Of a DNA stretch of 64,000 nucleotides, positions 56,843 through 64,000 are shown one piece after another. The notes under the pieces were generated by a model. That model saw nothing but the letters and a program-made list of their open reading frames with translations, was not told where the DNA came from and searched no databases. A program made the translations under genes and the position numbers. Positions within the stretch are counted from its first letter, which is position 1. Every line of letters begins with the position of its first letter. The stretch covers positions 62,001 through 126,000 of the forward strand of contig JACKEJ010000017.1 in assembly GCA_020633055.1 (NCBI GenBank). The letters run 5' to 3'. This stretch comes from Sandaracinaceae bacterium (GTDB taxonomy: Bacteria; Myxococcota_A; Polyangia; Polyangiales; Houyiibacteriaceae).

Positions 56843-57658
56843 TCAGTCCACGAACGCCCCACGGTATCGGTCGATCTCGCCAGCGACCACCCCCGGCGCA
56901 GCGGCGAGGTCGTCCTCGGAGATGACCAGCGGGTCGGCTCCCGCTCGCTCGACGACCAACGACGTCACGCGGTGAGCCCCCCGTAGTGTGTCCCAGCCAG
57001 CTCGCTCGGCGAGGGCGACCTCGCGGACATCCCGCCAGGCAGCGCTGCGCGCACCTCGCGCATCACGGACGATGAGCGCCTCGGGCGTGAGCACCAACGC
57101 CACCCCGCGCCGCGCCCGCCAGGTCGCACGGCCTCGCAGCCAGAAGAGCGCGAGGGGAGCGCACGCGAGCGCCGTCGCGCCGAGCGTCCAGGGGGCACGG
57201 AGCAGCGGGACCGCCAGCGCGTGGACGCCGAGCAAGACCCCGAACACGACCCCTGCGTACGGAGCGCGCCACCACGCCCCCCGTCCGCTCGGAACGATGC
57301 GGCAGTCAGGGTGGCGCCCGGGGTCGTCCACGACGTCGTCGAAGCGCTGCGCGGGCGGGACGCGCATGCGTGGCGCGTCGGGCGGGGCCCCCCGCTCCGC
57401 AGTCGTGCTCGGTGCGAGCTGGTCGACAGGGGTCGTCTCCCTCAGCGTCGTCGCCATGAGGCGCGCACGGCGCCGCACGGCCAGGGAGGCGCCAACCCGC
57501 ACTAGCGCCAGGGAGGCCGCAAAGTGGAGGCCGAGGGACAGCGCGTCGACCGGCGCGCCCTGAGCGACACGCGCCACGGACGTGCCGGCGCAAAGCAGCA
57601 GCACCGCGAGCGCGCTCAGGGGAGGCGCTTGGTCACTGGGCGTCGGCACACTGGGCAT
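56843..57658 (-). CDS. Membrane protein with PH-like C-terminal domain
   Basis: The 271-residue protein has two transmembrane regions: LSALAVLLLCAGTSVARVAQ plus DALSLGLHFAASLALVRVGA near the N-terminus, and AGVVFGVLLGVHALAVPLL with LGATALACAPLALFWLRG near residues 150-190. A soluble tail with a PH/YdbT-like strand pattern follows (VALVLTPEALIVRDARGARS, WRDVREVALAERA). ATG 57658 lies inside the 3' end of the neighbouring lipoprotein gene, so the two are co-expressed. No specific function is evident. Confidence 0.65.
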   Translation of the reverse strand: MPSVPTPSDQAPPLSALAVLLLCAGTSVARVAQGAPVDALSLGLHFAASLALVRVGASLAVRRRARLMATTLRETTPVDQLAPSTTAERGAPPDAPRMRVPPAQRFDDVVDDPGRHPDCRIVPSGRGAWWRAPYAGVVFGVLLGVHALAVPLLRAPWTLGATALACAPLALFWLRGRATWRARRGVALVLTPEALIVRDARGARSAAWRDVREVALAERAGWDTLRGAHRVTSLVVERAGADPLVISEDDLAAAPGVVAGEIDRYRGAFVD

Positions 57659-58007
57659 GGACGGTGCCGGCGGCGGCAGCGCAGTGCTGCACGAGGCGGT
57701 CGAGGCGCGCTTCGAGGTCCGCGTCGCGCACTCCCTCCGCGTCGGCGCGGGCCTGGGCCACCTCTGCGCCACATCGTTCAGCCGCTCCCTGCCGTTCCGA
57801 GCAGCCTAGCGTCCCATCCTGAGCGCGGGCGCCGAGCTCGCTGACGCGCGCCTCGTGCACCTGGAGTGTGCGGAAGTCGGGGGCGGCGGCCGGTCGCTGC
57901 GACGCCCCGCAGGCGAGGGAGCACGCCATCGCGAGGGACATCGCGGTAGCGCGCAGAGGAGGGTCGCGACGGGGACGACGCTGAGACGGTGGGCGCATGG
58001 CGCTCAT
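57633..58007 (-). CDS. Small predicted lipoprotein
   Basis: The 124-residue protein has a signal with MSLAMACSLAC (lipobox Cys near residue 33; ATG at codon 23 would give a very short signal). The mature part is an Ala/Arg/Glu-rich helix with four Cys (TLGCSERQGAAERCGAEV; LVQHCAAAAGTVHAQC), probably two disulfides. No domain. The stop lies inside the next gene, so translation is coupled with the membrane protein. It is divergent from rpoZ, 173 bp away. Confidence 0.6.
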   Translation of the reverse strand: MSAMRPPSQRRPRRDPPLRATAMSLAMACSLACGASQRPAAAPDFRTLQVHEARVSELGARAQDGTLGCSERQGAAERCGAEVAQARADAEGVRDADLEARLDRLVQHCAAAAGTVHAQCADAQ

Positions 58008-58180
58008 GAGTCCCGTCGGTAGTCGACATGCGCTCCCGGATCAAGAGCGCACGCGAGGGTTCGGGTCCTCGGGGTCCGACAGGCGCCGCCGGAGCGGCGC
58101 CGCTGGCGCGGGCGTATTCGCCGCAATTGCGGTGCCGGGCGCGAGCTGCTACCCTCCGCGACCCAATCACTGGAGTATCC

Positions 58181-58423
58181 ATGGCCCGCGTCACCGTCGA
58201 AGATTGCCTCGAGCACGAAGAGAACCGTTTCGCCCTGGTGGTGCTGGCTGCCCGCCGCACGCGTGAGCTCATGAAGGGCGCGCCCGCCCTCGTCGCCAGC
58301 AAGAACCGCCCCGCCGTCACGGCCCTGCGCGAAATCGCGAAGCAGCGCGTGTCGTTTGCGACCCCCGTGAAGGACGCGGTCGACGTCTACATCGCCGAAA
58401 CGAAGGCCGCCGAGGGCGCCTGA
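58181..58423 (+). CDS. rpoZ: RNA polymerase omega subunit
   Basis: The 80-residue omega has the conserved core MARVTVEDCLEHEENRFALV, VLAARRTRELMKG, NRPAVTALREIAKQRVSF, and a short acidic/Ala tail. It helps RNA-polymerase assembly and (p)ppGpp response. ATG 58181 is the first start that fits. It is monocistronic, with a terminator 70 bases downstream. Confidence 0.92.
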   Translation: MARVTVEDCLEHEENRFALVVLAARRTRELMKGAPALVASKNRPAVTALREIAKQRVSFATPVKDAVDVYIAETKAAEGA

Positions 58424-58494
58424 GCCCAGCCAGGGGCGGCGCGACCTGCGGAGCTTCGGCTCATCCTTTGGTCGAAGCCGAGAGCAGGAAGAGA

Positions 58495-58517
58495 GCGGCC
58501 CCCTGGGCCGCTTTTTT
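58495..58517 (+). terminator. Rho-independent terminator after rpoZ
   Basis: A perfect 6-base stem GCGGCC/GGCCGC with a 5-base loop (CCCTG) is followed by six Ts (58512-58517). It ends rpoZ, and separates it from the FHA-cyclase gene. It is the clearest intrinsic terminator in the window. Confidence 0.88.
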
Positions 58518-58602
58518 CGTGTGCGCGTGACGGACCGGAAGCAGCGCGGATGGCACGTCGCGTGGACTCACGCCGAGAAAACGAGCGCGTGGCGCTTGCA
58601 GC

Positions 58603-58632
58603 TTTACTTCCACCCGCCGCGGTCGTTACCAT
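58603..58632 (+). promoter_or_regulatory. Promoter candidate for the FHA-GAF-cyclase gene
   Basis: TTTACT (58603-58608), 18 bases and TACCAT (58627-58632), four of six matches in each, precede the ATG at 58663 by about 30 bases. It lies directly after the rpoZ terminator, so the gene most likely has its own promoter. Confidence 0.4.
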
Positions 58633-58662
58633 CGCGGCTCTCGCAGCTCGCTTTGCGCTTAC

Positions 58663-60429
<1,767 letters not shown>

Positions 60430-60619
60430 GCCGGGCGCGGCGTGGTGGCCAACGCGGGCCGCAGGGGCGCCGCCCGGAAGCCGCGTCACGTGGTGCTCTC
60501 CAGTGTGGCCACCAGAGGGGCTCGTGACACGGTGTGGCAGCTCGTCCGGGTCCGCGTAGTGAGCGACCTCGGCCTCTTCTCCGCTAGCCGCCGCCGCGTA
60601 TCCAAGCTACCTCTACGGC

Positions 60620-61570
60620 GTGGCACACCTCGACTTCGAGAAACCGCTGGTGGAGTTGGAGCGGCGCATCCAGGAGCTGCGTGCGGCGGCAGGACCAGGC
60701 GATGACGTCTCCGCCGAGGTCAACGCGCTCCTGTCCCACGCACAGAGCCTTCAGCGCGAGCTGTACGCAGAGCTCAGCGAGTGGCAGAAGGTCCAGCTCA
60801 GCCGGCACCCCGAGCGGCCGTACTTCCTGGACTACTTGGGGGCCATCTTCGACGACTTCCTGGAGCTGCACGGGGACCGCGCGTTCTCGGACGACCCAGC
60901 CATCGTCAGCGGCTTCGCGCGCCTCGATGGGCGGGCCGTCGCCGTCATCGGCCACCAGAAGGGGCGCACCACGAAGGAGAAGGTGCGTCGCAACTTCGGT
61001 ATGGCCCACCCCGAGGGGTACCGAAAGGCGGTGCGCATCATGGAGCTGGCGGGTCGCTTCGGCCGCCCCGTGTTCACGTTCATCGACACCCCCGGGGCCT
61101 ATCCCGGGATCGGCGCCGAGGAGCGCGGGCAAGGCGAGGCGATCGGCCAAGCGCTGCTCAGCATGTCGAGGTTGCCCGTGCCCGTGGTGGCCACGGTCAT
61201 CGGGGAGGGGGGGTCGGGTGGCGCGCTGGGTCTCGGCGTGGCCAACCGCGTCCTCATGCTCGAGTACGCCACCTACAGTGTCATCACGCCGGAGGGCTGC
61301 GCGTCCATCCTCTGGCGAGACGGGGCCGAGGCACCCAAGGCGGCCGAGCAATTGAAGCTGCTCGCTTCGCACGCGCTGAAGAACGGCATTGTCGACGAGC
61401 TCGTCCGAGAGCCGCCAGGCGGGGCCCATCGCGACCCCACACAAGCCGCCCAAGCGCTGGGCGAGGCGCTGCGCCAGCATCTCGCGGAGCTGGACGGGCT
61501 GCCGGGACCAGAGCTCGTCGCGCAGCGCTACGCACGCTTCCGTGGCATCGGTCCCGTCGTCGGCGCGTGA
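60620..61570 (+). CDS. accA: Acetyl-CoA carboxylase carboxyltransferase subunit alpha
   Basis: The 316-residue AccA has the N-terminal coil (LDFEKPLVELERRIQELRAA), RPYFLDYLGAIFDDFLELHG, HQKGRTTKEKVRRNFGM, FIDTPGAYPGIGAEERGQGE and EGGSGGALGLGVANRVLMLE (carboxybiotin/CoA site), then SPEGCASI-like VITPEGCASILWRDG. It transfers carboxyl from biotin to acetyl-CoA. GTG 60620 fits. AccD is not adjacent, as in many bacteria. It is followed by a terminator. Confidence 0.95.
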   Translation: MAHLDFEKPLVELERRIQELRAAAGPGDDVSAEVNALLSHAQSLQRELYAELSEWQKVQLSRHPERPYFLDYLGAIFDDFLELHGDRAFSDDPAIVSGFARLDGRAVAVIGHQKGRTTKEKVRRNFGMAHPEGYRKAVRIMELAGRFGRPVFTFIDTPGAYPGIGAEERGQGEAIGQALLSMSRLPVPVVATVIGEGGSGGALGLGVANRVLMLEYATYSVITPEGCASILWRDGAEAPKAAEQLKLLASHALKNGIVDELVREPPGGAHRDPTQAAQALGEALRQHLAELDGLPGPELVAQRYARFRGIGPVVGA

Positions 61571-61573
61571 CGG

Positions 61574-61612
61574 GCGCGCAGCCTGCGGCCCGATGTGCCG
61601 CCGCGCTTTTTT
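61574..61612 (+). terminator. Terminator after accA
   Basis: A two-part stem (GCGCG/CGCGC outside, GCGGC/GCCGC inside, 7-base loop, a 6-base bulge on the left arm) runs straight into six Ts (61607-61612). The bulge weakens it but the T-run is good. Confidence 0.6.
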
Positions 61613-61640
61613 GACGGGCCCGGCGCGCAGTCCTTACGAT
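61611..61640 (+). promoter_or_regulatory. Promoter of the envelope operon (lipoprotein-LysM)
   Basis: TTGACG (61611-61616), 18 bases and TACGAT (61635-61640): five of six matches in the -35 box and four in the -10, overlapping the end of the accA terminator. The -10 covers a possible ATG at 61639, so translation should start at the GTG at 61678, about 30 bases into the transcript. Confidence 0.7.
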
Positions 61641-61677
61641 GTCTCCCAGGTGGCCCGGCGGCTGCCTCGGGATCAAC

Positions 61678-62694
61678 GTGACTCGACTTCTCGCACTTGC
61701 GCTCCTCCTCGCGCTCGGCACTGGCTGCGGCGCCACCTCTGCTCGGCGTGGTGGGACCGTGCCCGACGGTGCGGACGCGCAGATTGCCGAGCTGGAGGAG
61801 GCGCGGCGACAGCAGGACGAAGAGATTCGTGCCCTGCGTAGCGAGCTCGCGCTTGCCCGCAGCGAGGCCGAGTCTCTGCGGACGGCCCAGGCGACCCAGC
61901 GCGTAGCGACCATCAGCATCCGGGCGAATGGTGCCGCGGCCGATGACGGGGCTGTGCCCTCTCAGTTCTCCGGCAGCAGCGACACCGACGGCGGCGCAGC
62001 GTGGATCGAGCCCGACGCCGGCGAGGTGGTCGTCGACGAGACCCCTCGTGGGGATGGTCCGCGTCCAGTTCTGCGCGTGCGTGGCGTTCCGAGCGCCGAC
62101 ATCCCGACCACGGTCATCCCGGAGGGGGCGGCGCCACCAGGCTTCGCGCCGAGCGCCGAGCGCGCACCGCTGCCGACCACGCAGGGACCGGAGGTCCCCG
62201 TGCCGCCGATTCCCGTGAACCCGCCGAGCGCCCCCCCGCCGTCATTTGGCGCGCCGCTCCCGGCGACCGTCGCGGCGGGTGGAGCCCTCACCCCAGTCGC
62301 GCCCGAGCCGCGCGTGCAGGCTCCCGACGTCGCCGTCGTCTCGTACCGGGCGGCGCTCGGGATGCTCCGAGACCGCGAATACGCGCAGGCGGTCGAGGGC
62401 TTCGACTCCTTCCTGGCGACCCACGCCCAGCATCCTTACGCGGCCAATGCGCGCTACTGGCGCGCGGAGGCTCTCTACGCACAGCGACGATACCGCGACG
62501 CCCTCCACGCGTTCGAGGTGTTCGTGCAGCGTCACGGCGGCCACTCGAAGGTCGCGGACGCGCTGCTCAAGATGGGTCTGTGCCACGCTCGCAGCGGCGA
62601 CACAGGTCGCGCCAGGGCTCTGTTTCAGCGGGTGCAGCAGGAGTACCCGGACACCGTCGCGGCGCGCATCGCATCGCGGGAGGAAGCGTCATGA
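61678..62694 (+). CDS. CpoB/YbgF-like lipoprotein with TPR domain
   Basis: From GTG 61678 the 338 residues have a short lipoprotein-like signal (MTRLLALALLLALGTGC), a coiled-coil (IAELEEARRQQDEEIRALRS, about 35-75), a Pro-rich linker (about 140-215), and a TPR/YbgF domain (about 225-335: YRAALGMLRDREYAQAVEGF, YAANARYWRAEALYAQRRYR, DALLKMGLCHARSGDTGRAR). This is the plan of CpoB, which couples outer-membrane constriction and peptidoglycan synthesis via Tol-Pal. No tol or pal gene adjoins, so the assignment is by architecture. The next gene overlaps by four bases. Confidence 0.85.
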   Translation: MTRLLALALLLALGTGCGATSARRGGTVPDGADAQIAELEEARRQQDEEIRALRSELALARSEAESLRTAQATQRVATISIRANGAAADDGAVPSQFSGSSDTDGGAAWIEPDAGEVVVDETPRGDGPRPVLRVRGVPSADIPTTVIPEGAAPPGFAPSAERAPLPTTQGPEVPVPPIPVNPPSAPPPSFGAPLPATVAAGGALTPVAPEPRVQAPDVAVVSYRAALGMLRDREYAQAVEGFDSFLATHAQHPYAANARYWRAEALYAQRRYRDALHAFEVFVQRHGGHSKVADALLKMGLCHARSGDTGRARALFQRVQQEYPDTVAARIASREEAS

Positions 62695-63752
62695 AGTCCT
62701 ATCGCCGTATCGCGCTCGTCCTCGCGTTGCTTGGCGCCCCAGTGACATGGGTCTCGATCTCGACCGGCATCGTGCGGGCTCAGCGTCAGAGCGTACGCGT
62801 CGTCGGCGGCGGAGGCCCGGTCCCGGACGTCCACGTGGTTCGCACCGGGGATACGTTGTGGGACATCTCGGGCCGGTATCACGGCAACCCGTGGGAGTGG
62901 CCGCGCATCTGGTCCTACAACCCCGAGATCACGAACCCACACTGGATCTACCCGAGTGACCACGTGCGGCTTCGGCCGGGCGGCGTGGTCGACGCGTCTT
63001 CGCCGACGATTCAGCGCCGGCCCCGCGTCGCCGGCGGGACCATCTGGCTGCGCGACCAGGGCTACTTGGACACCGAGGCGCGCGAGCGCTCCGGCGTGAT
63101 CGTGGGATCACGCGAAGACCAGATGCTCCTCACCGAGTACGACGAGGTCTACGTCCGCTTCGGGGAGGGGGTGACGCCAACGCCGGGCCGCAGCTACACC
63201 GTCTACCGCAACATCCGCAATGGTGAGCGCTCGGACAACGACAGCGGCGTCCTCGTGCGCGTGCTCGGCACGGTGCGACTGACTGACTACGACGCCGACC
63301 GCCAGCTCGGGCGCGCGACCATCACGGAGTCTCTGGAGCCCATCGAGCGCGGCTTCCTGATCGCCGAGATCGACAGGAACTTCTCCGTGGTGCCGCCCCG
63401 CGTGAACGCGACGGACGTCGACGCGACGATCGTCGCGCTCCTCCAGCCCACCGTGTTCCTTGCGGACCAGCAGCTCGGGTTTCTGGACAAGGGCAGCGCC
63501 GAAGGGGTCGAGCTGGGAAACCGTTTCTCCATCGTCCGCGCGGGCGACGAGTGGCGCGCGAGCCGCCCCGGGCACCGGACGGATCTCGGTGAGACCGTCC
63601 CCGACACGGAGCGCCCGGACGAGTACCCGGACGAGGTCGTGGCCGAGGCCCGCGTGGTGCAGGTGCGTGAACACACCTGCACCGTGATGATGACGACGTC
63701 GATCCGGGCGGTGGAGGTCGGTGATCGGGCGCAGATGCGCCGCGGCTTCTGA
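62691..63752 (+). CDS. Exported LysM-domain protein
   Basis: The 353-residue protein has a signal peptide (IALVLALLGAPVTWVSIST) and a LysM-like domain (residues about 45-100: VHVVRTGDTLWDISGRYHGN, PWEWPRIWSYNPEITNPHWI, YPSDHVRLRPGG). A large beta-rich region follows (about 110-350) with repeats of short strands. LysM binds peptidoglycan GlcNAc, so it sits in or near the cell wall. ATG 62691 overlaps the upstream stop. Together with the CpoB-like lipoprotein it forms a periplasmic envelope pair. Confidence 0.85.
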   Translation: MKSYRRIALVLALLGAPVTWVSISTGIVRAQRQSVRVVGGGGPVPDVHVVRTGDTLWDISGRYHGNPWEWPRIWSYNPEITNPHWIYPSDHVRLRPGGVVDASSPTIQRRPRVAGGTIWLRDQGYLDTEARERSGVIVGSREDQMLLTEYDEVYVRFGEGVTPTPGRSYTVYRNIRNGERSDNDSGVLVRVLGTVRLTDYDADRQLGRATITESLEPIERGFLIAEIDRNFSVVPPRVNATDVDATIVALLQPTVFLADQQLGFLDKGSAEGVELGNRFSIVRAGDEWRASRPGHRTDLGETVPDTERPDEYPDEVVAEARVVQVREHTCTVMMTTSIRAVEVGDRAQMRRGF

Positions 63753-63830
63753 AGCGCCCCCGTGCCCGGCGACCGCTCTGGTCGCCGTAGCGATTGATCG
63801 CAAGGGCCCAGCTGGGCCAGACTCGGGTTC

Positions 63831-64000
63831 GTGCCCGATGGTCTCGACGTAGACGCCCTGCGTGCGTCCGTGAAGCGTGAGCAGCGCAAGCTGAAGGCGC
63901 TCCAGGACGTCGGCGCTGCGTTGGGCTCCACCCTCGACCTGCAAGAGCTGCTGACGTTGGTGGTCGACCGCATCTCCGAGGCGATGGAGGCGGATCGGAG
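63831..64000 (+). CDS. GAF-domain signalling protein, N-terminal fragment
   Basis: A GTG-started frame runs off the right edge: 56 residues with a charged helix (VKREQRKLKALQDVGAALGS) and the typical start of a GAF domain (TLDLQELLTLVVDRISEAME). Such starts occur in GAF-containing histidine kinases, cyclases and phosphatases. The output domain lies outside the window. Short spacing (78 bp) from the LysM gene leaves co-transcription open. Confidence 0.65.
   Translation, partial: MPDGLDVDALRASVKREQRKLKALQDVGAALGSTLDLQELLTLVVDRISEAMEADR

Noticed and set aside
58127..58155. Possible promoter for rpoZ (TTGCGG, 17 bases, TACCCT).
   Set aside because: The -10 matches only three bases and position is the sole support.

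Overview
This is a high-GC (about 70% by eye) chromosomal window with strong third-position G/C bias. It probably comes from a Myxococcota (delta-proteobacterial, Polyangia-like) genome. The basis is the family content, not a database search: lipoproteins and membrane proteins with Asp-Ala-Gly-rich linkers, a Hanks-type Ser/Thr kinase with an extracytoplasmic TonB/AgmX-like tail, an FHA-GAF-nucleotide cyclase, a YlxR-L7Ae fusion, and aryl-polyene-type ketosynthases. I see no phage, insertion sequence, CRISPR array or plasmid function. Both ends cut genes.

Layout. 1-11.5 kb: an SCP2 lipid-binding protein; a FadR-type regulator with its own operator; surE-apt; a lipoprotein/TetR divergent pair with a palindrome in 22 bp; a large acyl-CoA dehydrogenase; a metallo-beta-lactamase-fold phospholipase-like enzyme; smpB. 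11.5-18 kb: thrC, an orphan arsM, a membrane-anchored Asp/Gly-rich protein, an L,D-transpeptidase and a YbjN-like protein. 18.4-28 kb: a classical translation operon, promoter-rimP-nusA-ylxR-infB-rbfA-nrnA-truB, with an FAD protein overlapping the end of truB. 28-31.8 kb: accessory and decaying, with an MFS transporter cut by an in-frame TGA, an HD hydrolase/TetR pair around an inverted repeat, and AraC/NUDIX debris. 31.8-36 kb: a very large sulfatase-fold/HEAT-repeat membrane protein and tRNA-Cys with a terminator. 36-51 kb: acnA; a lipid/polyketide-like operon (ACP, GT2, thioesterase); an alkyltransferase-like protein; an envelope set (beta-barrel-like protein, FecR-like lipoprotein, kinase, lipoprotein); then an opposite-strand operon of ketosynthase, chain-length-factor-like protein, ketosynthase and halogenase-like flavoprotein. 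51-64 kb: greA, recG, a second sulfatase/HEAT protein, rpoZ, FHA-GAF-cyclase, accA, and a lipoprotein/LysM envelope pair.

How genes work together. The translation operon is textbook apart from its extra 3' gene. The ACP-GT2-thioesterase operon (38.7-40.2 kb) and the four-gene ketosynthase operon (50.8-46.5 kb, four-base overlaps throughout) carry complementary parts of an aryl-polyene/flexirubin-like pathway, split around about 6 kb of envelope and signalling genes. The two sulfatase-fold/HEAT proteins are divergent paralogues. Both lack the formylglycine Cys, so they are more likely phospho- or acyl-type transferases/hydrolases than sulfatases. Several promoters place the start codon at or next to the transcription start, which suggests frequent leaderless transcription.
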